Assembly (NCBI RefSeq): GCF_003287875.1
Contig: NZ_QMKK01000030.1
Coordinates: forward strand, 173,891 to 237,890
DNA from: Martinezella tropici
GTDB taxonomy: Bacteria; Pseudomonadota; Alphaproteobacteria; Rhizobiales; Rhizobiaceae
Direction of reading: 5' to 3'
DNA length: 64,000 bases
Below the pieces are notes generated by a model that saw only the letters and a list, made by a program, of their open reading frames with translations, had not been told where the DNA came from and did no database searches. Made by a program: the position numbers and the translations under genes. Shown piece by piece: positions 39,536-49,977 of the stretch (the first letter of the stretch is position 1; each line of letters begins with the position of its first letter).

Positions 39536-39967
39536 ATGCCCCGCACGCTCAGCACACTGACATTATCGGACGCCAAGCAGATGCTTGAGGCGGGTGAGGC
39601 AAAGGCGGCCAACCTTGGCATTCCCTACAACATCGCCGTGGTCGATGCAGGTGGCGCGCTGATCGCATTCGCGCGTCAGGACGGCGCGCTCGAAGGGAGC
39701 ATCGATCTTGCCATCGGTAAGGCGAAGACGGCACGAATGTTCAACAAGACGACTGAATTTCTCGCTGAACTGGCACAGCCCGGAGGGCCGCTGTTCGGGA
39801 TAGAGCAGAGCAATGGCGGTCATGTCGTGATTTTCGGCGGCGGTTTGCCCGTCACGATCGACGACCAGATCGTCGGTGCCGTCGGGACCAGCGCCGGTTC
39901 GATCGAGCAGGACATCGCGGTCGCCGAAGCGGCGGTCGCTGCGATCACTACGAATCCAACATCGTGA
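39536..39967 (+). CDS. GlcG/HbpS-family protein
   Basis: The 143-residue protein has the family signature throughout: AKAANLGIPYNIAVVDAGGA, LIAFARQDGAL, SIDLAIGKAKTA and VGAVGTSAGSIEQDIAVAEA. Members bind haem or cobalamin or act as accessory subunits of oxidoreductases; none of these roles can be proved here. It lies 10 bases before the alcohol dehydrogenase gene, so the pair is one operon. GAGGAAC lies upstream of ATG 39536. Confidence 0.85.
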   Translation: MPRTLSTLTLSDAKQMLEAGEAKAANLGIPYNIAVVDAGGALIAFARQDGALEGSIDLAIGKAKTARMFNKTTEFLAELAQPGGPLFGIEQSNGGHVVIFGGGLPVTIDDQIVGAVGTSAGSIEQDIAVAEAAVAAITTNPTS

Positions 39968-39977
39968 AGGACCAGTG

Positions 39978-41033
39978 ATGAAAGCTGCGCGCATTCTAGA
40001 ATACAAGAGGCCCCTCGTCCTCGGGGACATCAAGGTTCCGGACATTCAGCCCGACGAGATTCTCGTGAAGGTCGCCGCCTGCGGCATGTGCCGTTCGGAC
40101 GTGCTGCTGATCGATGGCTTTTTTCAGGGCTATGGCGATATTCCGCCCCCCGTTATTCCTGGCCATGAGATTACCGGCACGGTCGATAAGATCGGCGGCG
40201 TCGTGGCCAAGGCCGCAGGGCTTGAGGAAGGCGACCATGTGGTTGTGTCCCCCGGCTGGGGCGATGGCGTCTGCAAGCATTGCCAAGTCGGCAACACGCA
40301 CATCTGCCCGAATGTCCGCTGGCCAGGCTTTGGTCCTTATGGCGGCTTTGCCGAGTATATCCCCGTACCGGCGCGTTATGCGATCAAGGTCGCCAAGCAT
40401 CTCAAGTTCGAGCAGCTTGCACCACTGACGGACGCCGGGCTAACTCCGTACCGCGGGCTTAAGAAGATCCGCGATGCCGGCGGGCTCGGACCCGACCGGG
40501 TGATCGGCGTATTCGGCATCGGTGGCCTTGGCGCTTATGCCGTCCAATATGCCAAGCTGCTGGGCGCAGGCGGCCCTGTCGTCGCCGTCGCGAGGAACGA
40601 GGAGAAACTCCAGGTCGCGAAGAAATATGGCGCCGACCACATCATCGCGCTCGAAGGCAAGTCCTCCGACGATGTGGGAAAGGAGCTTAAGAAGGCGACC
40701 GGCCAGGACAAGTTCGACGCGATCATCGACTGCGCGGGTGCTACGGAAATGATGCAGCTCGCCTTCTCACGTCTCGCGATCGGCGGGCATTATGTCGATG
40801 TCGGCTTCATCGGCGACCGGATCAACATTCCGTTGTTCCCACGCGTCCACGGGGAGCAGACTTTTCACGGCTCTTTCTGGGGAAACAATGCTGATCTCAT
40901 CGAGGTCATGGCACTCGCGGCAGAGGGCAAGATCCAGCACACGATCAAGATGATCTCCTTCAACGATATCAACGAATATATCGATCTCATGCGGGACAAT
41001 AAGATCGTCGGTCGGGCGGTCGTCACATTCTGA
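39978..41033 (+). CDS. zinc-dependent alcohol dehydrogenase
   Basis: The 351-residue medium-chain dehydrogenase has the catalytic zinc ligands in VAACGMCRSDVL and PVIPGHEITG, a structural-zinc-type loop with CKHCQVGNTHICPN (three cysteines, and the expected first one replaced by the VSPGWGDGVC arrangement), and the Rossmann motif GVFGIGGLGAYAVQYAKLLG. Start ATG 39978 is chosen because the protein begins MKAARILEYKRPL; an earlier frame overlaps glcG. It is coupled to the GlcG-like gene and probably regulated by the divergent large regulator. Confidence 0.85.
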   Translation: MKAARILEYKRPLVLGDIKVPDIQPDEILVKVAACGMCRSDVLLIDGFFQGYGDIPPPVIPGHEITGTVDKIGGVVAKAAGLEEGDHVVVSPGWGDGVCKHCQVGNTHICPNVRWPGFGPYGGFAEYIPVPARYAIKVAKHLKFEQLAPLTDAGLTPYRGLKKIRDAGGLGPDRVIGVFGIGGLGAYAVQYAKLLGAGGPVVAVARNEEKLQVAKKYGADHIIALEGKSSDDVGKELKKATGQDKFDAIIDCAGATEMMQLAFSRLAIGGHYVDVGFIGDRINIPLFPRVHGEQTFHGSFWGNNADLIEVMALAAEGKIQHTIKMISFNDINEYIDLMRDNKIVGRAVVTF

Positions 41034-41076
41034 CAGCATGGATCGCGACAATAAAGTCGAGCCACATGTTTGGGAG

Positions 41077-41588
41077 ATGATCATGACCCAGCATGTCCTG
41101 TTCATCGTTACCAACGCAGCTAATCGATCCCCAAAGTCGCAAGACCGGCTTCTTCTTTGCAGAGATCGCCCATCCTTTCGACGTGCTGGATGACGCCGGC
41201 TTCGCGATTGAACTCGCCTCGCCCGCCGACCGATGGCCCCTACGGCGCGTTTGACGATAACGACCCTGCCAAGAAGGCGTTCTTCGAGAGCAAGGCCTTT
41301 CGCCGGTTCAATCGTAGCCGCAAACTCTCCGAGGTGGATGCCGGCGACTACGATGCCATTCTAGTGCCCGGCGGCCTCGGACCTACGGTCGACATCCAGC
41401 GCAATGCGGAGGTCCAGCAGGCGATCGTGCGGGCCTGGACGACCGGAAAGCTCGTGACCACCGTTTGCCACGGCCCCTTTGCTCTGCTTGGCGTCGATCT
41501 CGGTGACGGCACGCCGTTCGTGCGCGGAGCGCGATGCTTTGCGGCTCGTTTTCGCGAAACTGTGTCCGATTCCAGGAGACAGATGTAG
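41077..41588 (+). pseudogene. DJ-1/PfpI-family protein, broken by two frameshifts
   Basis: The sequence starts MTQHVLFIVTNAA in one frame (ATG 41083, ATG 41077 in frame), continues from about 41123 in a second frame (TGFFFAEIAHPFDVLDDAG, FAIELASP) and from about 41232 in a third (DGPYGAFDDNDPAKKAFFES, DAILVPGGLGPTVDIQ, TTVCHGPFALLGVDL). The nucleophile elbow VCHGPFA is preserved, but the C-terminal third is lost after FVRGARCFA, ending at a stop in 41586-41588. Two separate indels in one short gene argue for real decay, though a sequencing error cannot be excluded for either one. Confidence 0.85.
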
Positions 41589-41646
41589 ACGCATCGATCA
41601 TCAAGGGAACGCCCGTTCAAGCACACATATGTGGCTTTATAAATCT

Positions 41647-41661
41647 TGACATTTTTTATCA
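41647..41661. promoter_or_regulatory. iron-responsive operator (IRO, TGA-N9-TCA) before TonB receptor
   Basis: TGACATTTTTTATCA fits the TGA-N9-TCA consensus of the rhizobial IRO, bound by the iron-sulphur repressor RirA. It lies 73 bases before the receptor start, in an AT-rich stretch where the promoter is expected. Confidence 0.7.
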
Positions 41662-41734
41662 TGTTACTTAGCGGTAGTTGTGCCGATGGCCGCAGTTCGT
41701 GGGATCAGGCGCCGACTGATTAGGGGATTTTTAC

Positions 41735-43879
41735 ATGAAGTTTATGTTAGGCTGCACAGTCGCTATGAGCGCTGTGGCAAGCGGTGCCGCATATGGGCAG
41801 GATGCCACGCAATTGGCGCCAATAGTGATTACCGGGACAAAAAACGCCACGTCCACGATCGGAACTCTGCCGGAAGAGTATGCAGGCGGTCAGGTCGCGA
41901 AGGGGGCACGATTGGGGGCGCTGGGAAACCGGGATTTCATGGAAACCCCCTTTAACGTGACTGGCTATACATCCGAGTTAATCGAAGACAAGGGTGCCCA
42001 GACCGTGGGCGAGTTAATGGACAACGATCCGTCTGTCAGAAACACGCACTCCTCTGGCGGCCTGTTGGATTCGTTCTACATCCGGGGCTTTCCGGTCGGC
42101 GAAGGCAACGCCGGCGAAATCGCATTTGACGGGATTTACGGTATCGCTCCCACCTACCGTGTTTTCACCGACTATGCCGAGCGGGTCGAGGTGCTGAAGG
42201 GTCCGACAGCTTTCCTGTACGGCATTTCTCCCAACAGCGCTGTCGGCGGCACGATCAATATCGTTCCGAAGCGAGCGCTCGATAAGGATTTGACGCGGCT
42301 GACGACAGACTACGCTTCCGATTTTCAGGGCGGTACCCATGTCGACGTGTCGCGCCGGTTCGGCGATGAACGGCAATTCGGTATTCGTTTGAACGGCAGC
42401 GTCCATGGGGGTGACACGCCGATCGATGATCAGACACGGGACTTTTACATCGGAGCCTTGGCTCTCGATTATCAGGGGGAAAATCTCCGAGCCACGCTCG
42501 ACGTGATCGGACAGCGCGAAACTCTCGACGCACCTCAGCGTCCCTTCCTTCAAACGACAGGACTGGTCGTGCCCGACGCACCCGACGGATCGCTCAATGT
42601 CCAGGAACCGTGGGAGTGGTCGAAGAGTGCGGACCGCTCGGTCCTGGGCAGGGTCGAATATGACCTGACCGACGATATCACCTGGTTTGGCGCTTTAGGC
42701 GGCGGCAATTCTCACGTGCATCGCCTTTTTGGCCTGCCCACCATCCTGAACTCGGCGGGCGACGTCAGCATCACGCCACAGAATGCGATTTTCGACGTCG
42801 ACAGACTGACGGCAGAAACGGGTATTCGCACCAAGTTCGACACAGGGCCGATCTCCCACACGATGACCCTGCAAGCGAGCTATCTCCACCAGAGCCTTAA
42901 TCGTGCGATCGTTTCAGGCACTGCTCAGCTGAGCAATATGTACGACCCTGTGCGTCGCATAGAACAATTCGTAGCCGATCCACGTTCCGTGCCGAAGGTT
43001 TCGGAGGCCAGACTGTCCGGCATCGGCCTTTCGGATACGTTGTCGATGCTGGACGAGCGTGTACAGCTCACGCTTGGTGGCCGCTTCCAGCAGATCGACT
43101 CGAAGAATTTCAATGCAGCAACAGGTGCCGTGTCGTCGTCCTCGGATGAAGACGCCGTCACGCCGCTCGTTGGCCTTGTTGTCCGCCCCTGGGAAAAGGT
43201 TTCCTTCTATGCCAATTACGCTCAGGGCCTGAGCATAGGCGATACGGCTCCCACCACGGCCATCAATGCGGGCGAAACGCTCGCTCCATACAAGACGACC
43301 CAATACGAGATCGGCACCAAGATCGACTTCGGACAGATCGCCATGACCGTAAGCGCATTCCAGATCGAGAAGCCCTTCGGCCAGTTGGAACCAGGCGGCG
43401 GCGGCCAGGTCTTCACCGCTGGTGGGGAACAGCGCAACCGCGGCGTTGAATTCAACGTCTTTGGCGAGGTGACGGATGATCTGCGCTTGCTTGGCGGTCT
43501 GGTGCTGATGGATGGCGAACTGACGAATACGTCGAGCGCTTCGACCCGTGACAAGCGCCCGGTCGGCGTACCCAAGATCCAGGCCAATATCGGAGCCGAA
43601 TGGGACGCGTCTTTCCTGGAAGGCCTGACGCTGACGGCCAATGTCATTCAAACCGGCGAACAATATATCAACACGACGAACACGCTGAAGATCCCTTCCT
43701 GGACGCGGCTTGACCTCGGCGCGCGCTACAAGACGGAAATCGAAACGAGGCCCGTCACATTCCGGGCCTCCGTCGAAAACGTGTTCGATAAGGACTACTG
43801 GTCCGGTGTCGCAAGCTTCAGCACGATCGCCCAGGGTGCGCCACGCACCTTCAAGGTATCGATGACCACGGACTTCTGA
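41735..43879 (+). CDS. TonB-dependent siderophore receptor
   Basis: The 714-residue outer-membrane protein has a signal peptide (MKFMLGCTVAMSAVASGAAY) with cleavage near YGQ, a TonB-box-like APIVITGTKN, a plug domain with FYIRGFPVGEG and VEVLKGPTAFLYG, then the 22-strand barrel to a C-terminal phenylalanine (KVSMTTDF), as needed for outer-membrane assembly. It imports ferric siderophore using TonB energy. AGGGGA precedes ATG 41735. It converges on the siderophore biosynthesis and ABC uptake operon, and has its own IRO box. The likely ligand is the operon's own product. Confidence 0.93.
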   Translation: MKFMLGCTVAMSAVASGAAYGQDATQLAPIVITGTKNATSTIGTLPEEYAGGQVAKGARLGALGNRDFMETPFNVTGYTSELIEDKGAQTVGELMDNDPSVRNTHSSGGLLDSFYIRGFPVGEGNAGEIAFDGIYGIAPTYRVFTDYAERVEVLKGPTAFLYGISPNSAVGGTINIVPKRALDKDLTRLTTDYASDFQGGTHVDVSRRFGDERQFGIRLNGSVHGGDTPIDDQTRDFYIGALALDYQGENLRATLDVIGQRETLDAPQRPFLQTTGLVVPDAPDGSLNVQEPWEWSKSADRSVLGRVEYDLTDDITWFGALGGGNSHVHRLFGLPTILNSAGDVSITPQNAIFDVDRLTAETGIRTKFDTGPISHTMTLQASYLHQSLNRAIVSGTAQLSNMYDPVRRIEQFVADPRSVPKVSEARLSGIGLSDTLSMLDERVQLTLGGRFQQIDSKNFNAATGAVSSSSDEDAVTPLVGLVVRPWEKVSFYANYAQGLSIGDTAPTTAINAGETLAPYKTTQYEIGTKIDFGQIAMTVSAFQIEKPFGQLEPGGGGQVFTAGGEQRNRGVEFNVFGEVTDDLRLLGGLVLMDGELTNTSSASTRDKRPVGVPKIQANIGAEWDASFLEGLTLTANVIQTGEQYINTTNTLKIPSWTRLDLGARYKTEIETRPVTFRASVENVFDKDYWSGVASFSTIAQGAPRTFKVSMTTDF

Positions 43880-43895
43880 GGCGGCCGACAGCAGC

Positions 43896-43945
43896 CAAGG
43901 CAGGCTTCACACTGCATCATCTACGATCAGGTGAAGCTTGCCTTG
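43896..43945. terminator. stem-loop between receptor and ABC ATPase genes
   Basis: CAAGGCAGGCTTCAC (43896-43910) pairs with GTGAAGCTTGCCTTG (43931-43945) with one mismatch around a 20-base loop. The right arm lies within the last codons of the ATPase gene, whose stop is at 43907-43909, so the structure may end transcription from both sides. Confidence 0.5.
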
Positions 43946-44659
43946 AGAACATCTCTCGAGACGGCTTTTCACCCGAAATGCCGTCTCGAGATTCGCGGGC
44001 GTCAGCACTTGGGCAACGGAGCCGAATGCATGCAGCGTTCCATGCGCAAGGATGGCGATCTTGTCGGCGAACTTCATCGCCAGGTTCAGGTCATGGACCG
44101 CGATGATGACGAGCAGGCCCTTTTCCTTTGCAAGCGACCTGACATGCCTCATGACATCGAACTGACGATGGAGGTCAAGGGCACTCGTCGGCTCGTCGAG
44201 AAGCAGGACGGTCGGAGCGCGGATGACGCATTGTGCAAGTGCTACGAGCTGGCGCTGACCGCCGCTCAGTTCCGAAACATATTCGGACCCAAGATCGGCG
44301 ATTTGCAGGGCAGCGAGTGCCTGCTCGACCTCATGGAGATCTGCATCGGCAAGCTTCCAGCCACTCGTCTGCTTGCGTGCCAACAGCACGGCTTCGAAGA
44401 CGGTCAGCGCCGCTCCGCTCACCTGATCCTGCGGCATGTAGGCGATCGCTGTTTCGCGATCGACAACACCTGTCAGGCGACATTCTCCAGCACCCGGAAG
44501 GATGCCGGCTATACGGCGCAGAAGTGTTGATTTGCCTGCTGCATTAGATCCGATCAGCGCGATGATTTCTCCTCCATGGCATGGAGGCAACGATACGTCG
44601 CTGAGGACGGTTCGCGCGCCGTAGACCGCTCCGAGCGCTTCAGTGCTGAGGACTACCAC
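43907..44659 (-). CDS. ferric-siderophore ABC transporter ATPase (FecE type)
   Basis: The 250-residue ATPase has Walker A GSNAAGKS at 37-44, signature LSGGQ at 131-135, Walker B LLLDEP at 152-157 and an H-loop in IIAVHDLNLAMKFAD. It is the last gene of the operon that starts at 53915. Its start overlaps the end of the permease gene by seven bases. It powers uptake of the ferric siderophore across the inner membrane. Confidence 0.92.
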   Translation of the reverse strand: MVVLSTEALGAVYGARTVLSDVSLPPCHGGEIIALIGSNAAGKSTLLRRIAGILPGAGECRLTGVVDRETAIAYMPQDQVSGAALTVFEAVLLARKQTSGWKLADADLHEVEQALAALQIADLGSEYVSELSGGQRQLVALAQCVIRAPTVLLLDEPTSALDLHRQFDVMRHVRSLAKEKGLLVIIAVHDLNLAMKFADKIAILAHGTLHAFGSVAQVLTPANLETAFRVKSRLERCSQGKLHLIVDDAV

Positions 44660-45720
44660 GTTTCGCGGCCTCCCTTCAGGATAAGATAAAAGAAGACCGG
44701 CAGGCCGATGACGGCGGTAATGACCCCGATCGGCAAGACCGCGCCCGGCACGAGAATTTTCGCGGCTGTGGAACTTGATGACATGATCAGGGCTCCGATC
44801 ATGGCGCTGGCAGGCAGCAAATGCCGCTGATCCTCGCCGACGAGCATCCGCGCAATATGTGGCGCAACAAGTCCGACAAAGCCGATCGTTCCGACGAAAG
44901 CCACCGGCATGGCCGACAGAAGCGATATCAGAACGAGCGTTTCCAGCCGAAGGCGACGAACCGGGATTCCGAAGGATGCCGCTCGCGCCTCTCCAAGACG
45001 AAGAGCCGTCAATTGCCAGCGCCGATAAACAAAGATGGGAATGGTGAGAACCAGGACGGCGACCGTTACGGCGAGCTTTGGCCAGGTTGCCTTGGTCAGG
45101 CTGCCCATCGTCCAGAAGACGATAGCGGCGACCGCCTGGTCATTTGCAAAATACTGGACGATCGCCAATGCGGTATTGAAACTGAACACCAGCGCGATAC
45201 CAAGCAGCACGATCGTCTGGACCGAGCTTCCCCGCCGCAATCCCACGGAATGGATGACGAGGGCGGATCCGAGCGCCATGATGAAGGCGTTGACGGCAAC
45301 GATATAGTCGCCAGCGACCGGTATGAAGGACAGGCCGAAAGCAAGAGCGAGCGCCGCGCCGAAGCTTGCTGCCGATGAAATGCCAAGCGTGAACGGGCTT
45401 GCGAGCGGATTATTGAGCACCGTCTGCATCTGGACACCGGCGGTTGCAAGCGCCATTCCGACGACCACAGCCATGAGGGCTGACGGCATCCGGATGGACC
45501 AGATGACGACGCGCATCTGGGGCTGCGCATCCGCGGGCATAAGTACGGTCTTCAGCATATCATCCAGTCCATACCAGGCCGGACCGGTGGCAATATCGGC
45601 GAGAAGCACGAGGATCGCTGCGGCAAGCAGCAGACAAAGCACGACATATTTTCTGAGGCTCGCGAGGCGATAGCGGCCGACCGCATTGATGTGGCTGACG
45701 GTTGTCATGGTTTCGGTCAC
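44653..45720 (-). CDS. FecCD-family siderophore permease
   Basis: The 355-residue protein has about nine to ten membrane segments and FecCD signatures: MRVVIWSIRMPSALMAVVVG, LASPFTLGISSAASFGAALA and FVGTIGFVGLVAPHIARMLV with the coupling helix. One permease gene is present, so the transporter is presumably a homodimer. Its start overlaps the binding-protein stop by four bases. Confidence 0.92.
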   Translation of the reverse strand: MTETMTTVSHINAVGRYRLASLRKYVVLCLLLAAAILVLLADIATGPAWYGLDDMLKTVLMPADAQPQMRVVIWSIRMPSALMAVVVGMALATAGVQMQTVLNNPLASPFTLGISSAASFGAALALAFGLSFIPVAGDYIVAVNAFIMALGSALVIHSVGLRRGSSVQTIVLLGIALVFSFNTALAIVQYFANDQAVAAIVFWTMGSLTKATWPKLAVTVAVLVLTIPIFVYRRWQLTALRLGEARAASFGIPVRRLRLETLVLISLLSAMPVAFVGTIGFVGLVAPHIARMLVGEDQRHLLPASAMIGALIMSSSSTAAKILVPGAVLPIGVITAVIGLPVFFYLILKGGRETW

Positions 45721-46877
45721 TGTGCTTGAGTATCGAGGCTGACGGCATAGCCGGGCTGATAGACGATCGGCAGAAAGCGCCTATGATATTCGGCGAACGT
45801 CTTATCCGGGTCTAGATCGGCGAAGAGATCGGGATGGAGCCATTTTGCGATCCATTGGACGGCGATGAATTCATAGGGGCTGTTGTAGAATTGATGCCAG
45901 ATGGCGTGGAAATTGCGTTTTGTCTGTGCCGTCGTCCCGGCATAAGCATCCCGCATCGTGAACCATTCCAGCTTCTTCCTCGAGGCATTCAGATCTGCAT
46001 TCGGGCCGACAGGAATCCAGCGGCCACCGGGCACGTAAGCCTGCCAGTCGGCGCTGGTGACAATCACATGATCGGGATTGGAGACGACCACCTGCTCGGG
46101 GCTCAGCTGCCCGAATGTCGAGGGCAGAAAGTCACTGCCGATATTGTGTCCGCCGGCCAGATCGACATATTTGCCGAAATTCTCCGCGCCGAATGACAGG
46201 CAGCAGTCTTCCGTATATCCGCCGATGCGCTCGATGAAAACCTTCGGGCGCTCCGGCTTCGCCCTGGCAAGCACATCCTCGACCCGAGCCATCGCCTCCC
46301 TGCGGAATGCGATCACCTCTTCTGCCTGCGCCTCGCGTCCCATGATCTTGCCGAGCAGCCGGATAGTCGGATCGGTATTCTGAAGCGGATAGTGCCTGAA
46401 ATCGATGTACAGGACCGGTATGTCGAGCGATGCAAGTTTCCCGATATATTGAGCGTCTTCATTGGCCTGTTTGGCTTCGAGGTTGAGAAGAACCACGTCG
46501 GGCTTCTTCACGATCGCCGATTCGATATCGATCAGGCTTCCTTCATTTCCCTTGAAGGTCGGCAATTTCGCAAGCTCGGGGAATTTTTCGAGATACTGGT
46601 TGTAGGTCGCGGGATCGGCTTCGATCAGATCGTTGCGCCACGCGACGATGCGCTCCAGCGGATTCTCTCGGTCAAGCGATGCGATCAGATAGAGTTGCCT
46701 GCCCTCCCCGAGCAGCATCCGGGAGACGGGCACCTTAACCTGCACGTCCCGCCCGGCGATATCCTTGACAGTCACGGTCGTTTGCGCGGCCGCGCCATTT
46801 TCGGCGCGGGCAGAAAGAGCCGTAAGCGGCGTCAATAACAGGATTATCGCAAACGCGTAGAGGCGAAGGCAGGTCAC
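45717..46877 (-). CDS. ferric-siderophore periplasmic binding protein
   Basis: The 386-residue protein starts with a hydrophobic signal ([20 protein letters not shown], cleavage near ARAEN), then [20 protein letters not shown], typical of class III iron-siderophore binding proteins, and long connecting helix segments. GTG 46877 overlaps the exporter's TGA as GTGA with GGAG upstream; the frame is open to 46919 but that would put charged sequence before the signal and overlap the exporter gene by 46 bases. It hands the ligand to the FecCD permease. Confidence 0.88.
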   Translation of the reverse strand: MTCLRLYAFAIILLLTPLTALSARAENGAAAQTTVTVKDIAGRDVQVKVPVSRMLLGEGRQLYLIASLDRENPLERIVAWRNDLIEADPATYNQYLEKFPELAKLPTFKGNEGSLIDIESAIVKKPDVVLLNLEAKQANEDAQYIGKLASLDIPVLYIDFRHYPLQNTDPTIRLLGKIMGREAQAEEVIAFRREAMARVEDVLARAKPERPKVFIERIGGYTEDCCLSFGAENFGKYVDLAGGHNIGSDFLPSTFGQLSPEQVVVSNPDHVIVTSADWQAYVPGGRWIPVGPNADLNASRKKLEWFTMRDAYAGTTAQTKRNFHAIWHQFYNSPYEFIAVQWIAKWLHPDLFADLDPDKTFAEYHRRFLPIVYQPGYAVSLDTQAQ

Positions 46878-48106
46878 AGGGTATCTCCAACAGGTGAGCG
46901 CGAGCGTGCCGACAGCCACAGGCCGAGGGCAGTAAGGAGGGATGCCGCATAAAGCAGCGACACGAGAGGGTAAACGCTTGTAAGCCCGAATATCTGGGCA
47001 GTGCCCGTTCCGACGGCTATCCCCGCCACGGATGCGATCTGCTGCCAGGACTGGGCAGCGCCCAATACCGAACCCTGACGTCCATCGGCCGTGGCTGCAG
47101 ACATGAGGGCCACGAGGACGGGGGTCGTTCCGCCGAGCAGTCCGCCCCAGAACAGATAGATCAGGGCAAAATATTCAACCGAGCGCGTGAGGCCGGCTAG
47201 ACCGGTCAGCAATGCGCATCCGCCGGCAATCAGGACTATCCAGCCAAGGATGAAGCTTGCCGGACGGTCGTTGAAAAATTGCGCCCAAAGCGGCGCCGCC
47301 ACGACAAACCCGAGCGCCAGAAGGCCGTAGCTGAAACCCGTGACCCAGTGAGGGGCTTGAAAGACCTCAGCCATGTACAGCGCAAAGGGCACCTGCAAAA
47401 CCATTCGGCTGGCGAGCATCATTCCCGTCAGCGCCATAAGGCCCCGGACGGGTGCGGTAGCTTGCCCCGTGAATGCTTGATTCTGGCGGGCTTGGGCTCG
47501 ATCGGCTCTGCTCGCCTCTGCCACGGGTCGCGGCAAGATCACATAGGCGGCGGCGGCACAGATACCGCAGATGAGACCGGCCGTCAGGTTGATCGTCGTG
47601 AAGGAGGATACGTCGAGGATGAGACCGCCGAGAAAGGCGCCACCCAGCGACCCCACATTGGTCGCCACCTGAAGCCAGGTCAAAAGCACGCCGCGATTGC
47701 GGCCGCCGGTAATCTGGATGCCATAGGCCTGGGCCGGCGCGATATAGCCGGCGCAACATCCCTGCAGAAACCGCAGGAACAGGATCAGCCAGACGTCCTG
47801 GGCGAAGGAAACGAGGATCTGGGTGATCGCAAGCCCGACAAGCGCTCTGACCATCATCAGGCGGTTGCCGTACCGATCACCCATCCTTCCCCATAGCGCG
47901 CTTGTCAGAGAGACGCCGATCATCGGGCACACATAGACGCCGATTCCAGCCAGCGCGAAGATTCCCCCTGACGATGATAGTTCCTCGATGCGCAGTGGCC
48001 AGAACGGACCGCTCATCTCCATGGCTCCCATGGAGATGAACTGCAGGCCGAAGAGAATAGCAAAGACCGGCCCGAAGCCTCGTATAACCGCAAAAGTCCC
48101 CGTCAT
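46874..48106 (-). CDS. MFS transporter, probable siderophore exporter
   Basis: The 410-residue protein has twelve predicted membrane segments and the facilitator motif [14 protein letters not shown]. It is placed between the synthetase and the uptake genes, like SbnD in the staphyloferrin B locus, so it most likely exports the finished siderophore from the cytoplasm. Its start overlaps the synthetase stop by four bases. Confidence 0.85.
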   Translation of the reverse strand: MTGTFAVIRGFGPVFAILFGLQFISMGAMEMSGPFWPLRIEELSSSGGIFALAGIGVYVCPMIGVSLTSALWGRMGDRYGNRLMMVRALVGLAITQILVSFAQDVWLILFLRFLQGCCAGYIAPAQAYGIQITGGRNRGVLLTWLQVATNVGSLGGAFLGGLILDVSSFTTINLTAGLICGICAAAAYVILPRPVAEASRADRAQARQNQAFTGQATAPVRGLMALTGMMLASRMVLQVPFALYMAEVFQAPHWVTGFSYGLLALGFVVAAPLWAQFFNDRPASFILGWIVLIAGGCALLTGLAGLTRSVEYFALIYLFWGGLLGGTTPVLVALMSAATADGRQGSVLGAAQSWQQIASVAGIAVGTGTAQIFGLTSVYPLVSLLYAASLLTALGLWLSARSRSPVGDTL

Positions 48107-49977
48107 GGCGTCTTCGTGAGCGGGTTCGGCAGTTGATGCTCCAGACGATAGTCGCGATATCGCTCGAGATGCATGCGCAAGACGGAACGGGTCGGCCAGG
48201 GGCGATCGAGAAACGCGTCCCGCTCTTCCAGCCAGAATTCTTCCGACAGCATGCGGGGTCGTACCCGGTCAAACGCTTCTTCCGTCTTCTGCCTCAGGAT
48301 CGCCCATGCTTCGCTGAGCCCGAAATGTTCGTCCAGGCAAAGCGCCACTTCATGAAGATGGCAGACGAAGCAGGCATCGATAACGAACGAGCGAACAAGG
48401 GAGATGTCATCGTTGAAGGTAGTCGGCAGGATGCCGGGTCGGCTGAACGGCTTCAGCGAATATCCCCGCGCCTCGAACAGCGGGGCGAAACTGCGGCCAT
48501 CGCCGAAGTCGCGAATGAGCAGGCGCCGCGGGCGTCCGGATGGATCGAAGAGGACGGTACTATTCTGCTGGTGAGCTTCGAAGGCGATGCCATACGACAG
48601 GTACATGGCGATCGTCGGCCTGAGAACGACCCCGGCATAGATGCGGAAGAACTCAGCGGCCGCTCGACCATCATCGCCCATGCGTGCGATCAGTTCGCAG
48701 ATTAGCGGCCGGCCATCGACGGGACTTGCGGCAAGTAGCGCGGCCACGGTGACGGGCATCAGATCGTCTTTTCGCGCGATGCCCTCGGCCTCGCGATAGA
48801 CGACGGAGAGGAAACGGCCCGGATGTTCGTCGCCCGTTTCGGGATGGTGGAGGATAGCCCCCAGCTCCTCGCGGAAGAACTCCAGTTCGCCTCCAATGGC
48901 TTCATCGGCAGCGAGAATGTCGGACATCAAGGTGCTGAGCCTCGGACCCATGTGAATGGACTTCGCCTGCAGGGTCCGCATCTCGCTCGTCATCCAGATC
49001 GCAACCGGCAGTTTGACAAACGGCCTTGCTTCTTCCAGGTCCGGCAGCATCGTGCGAAAGGACATGGAGGGGATTGTGACAATCTCCGGTCCATCGATCA
49101 CAAGCACGCCGGAAGCGATCTCGTCAGCAAATTCCCGGCGGACAAAGTGATCGAGGTGCCAGGCATGGATCGGCAGGGGCAGCCAGTCCTCAGGCGTTTG
49201 CCCCCGTTCCGTTAACGCCTTGACCCAGGCATCCCATGGCTCCGGGAAATTGTGGCGGAACCAGCCGTTATAGCTGTCGACATGGGGCATCGTCTCTACA
49301 TAGGCCCAATCCTGCCGCAGGGCGGCGATACGCAGATTGACGCGCGCGCCGAACTCCGGCGACAGCGCCTCGACCTCCTGCGCCGAAAGGCCGGGCTTCG
49401 ATTTCCAGGTCGGGTAAAAGGGATGTCCCTCCAGGGATCCCCACTGGTCGAGCATCATGGCGGCCTGATGCACGGGACGCGTATGGCGCAGGTAGGCAAT
49501 GAGACCAGTGTCGCCACCGGCCGCTATTTCCCGGCTGAGCGAGCCAATCCAGTCCTGCCGGTGACGACGGATCAGCGCATCGTTCTCGATGCTGTTGTCG
49601 ATGTCGGCGAGCAGGCGCGCAATCCCGTCCGCGGCAGGTGCGACCGACCAGTCCGATGAGACTTCGGCAATCAGGTCGGCTGGTTCTTCCAGCCGCCGTC
49701 GCCTGCCGCTGTCATCGATGATTTCGATGGCACCACGGGTCAGCATCGTATTCGCCGGCAGCCGCCGCAGGTCTTCGAAATGGAGAACTTTTCTCGCAGA
49801 CCATAGCGGAAGCCATGCCTGTTTGCCGTCTTCGGACCAAAGCAAGGCGTCGGGATTGAGGATGCGCTCGGCGAGCAGGCATCGCACCAGCCGTGCCAGG
49901 GCATTATGTCTTGCCTGTTGGCGGAATTGCGGGTCGATCGCATCTCTCGCATAGGACGGGACGATAGTTTCATTCAT
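48103..49977 (-). CDS. NIS siderophore synthetase (IucA/IucC family)
   Basis: The 624-residue protein is an NRPS-independent siderophore synthetase, which activates a carboxylate as acyl-adenylate and couples it to an amine. Visible signatures are [53 protein letters not shown] and [12 protein letters not shown]. It is the only synthetase in the locus. The predicted carboxylate is malate or citrate and the amine the lysine epsilon-amino group, by inference from the other genes. ATG 49977 overlaps the opine dehydrogenase stop as ATGA. Confidence 0.9.
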   Translation of the reverse strand: MNETIVPSYARDAIDPQFRQQARHNALARLVRCLLAERILNPDALLWSEDGKQAWLPLWSARKVLHFEDLRRLPANTMLTRGAIEIIDDSGRRRRLEEPADLIAEVSSDWSVAPAADGIARLLADIDNSIENDALIRRHRQDWIGSLSREIAAGGDTGLIAYLRHTRPVHQAAMMLDQWGSLEGHPFYPTWKSKPGLSAQEVEALSPEFGARVNLRIAALRQDWAYVETMPHVDSYNGWFRHNFPEPWDAWVKALTERGQTPEDWLPLPIHAWHLDHFVRREFADEIASGVLVIDGPEIVTIPSMSFRTMLPDLEEARPFVKLPVAIWMTSEMRTLQAKSIHMGPRLSTLMSDILAADEAIGGELEFFREELGAILHHPETGDEHPGRFLSVVYREAEGIARKDDLMPVTVAALLAASPVDGRPLICELIARMGDDGRAAAEFFRIYAGVVLRPTIAMYLSYGIAFEAHQQNSTVLFDPSGRPRRLLIRDFGDGRSFAPLFEARGYSLKPFSRPGILPTTFNDDISLVRSFVIDACFVCHLHEVALCLDEHFGLSEAWAILRQKTEEAFDRVRPRMLSEEFWLEERDAFLDRPWPTRSVLRMHLERYRDYRLEHQLPNPLTKTP

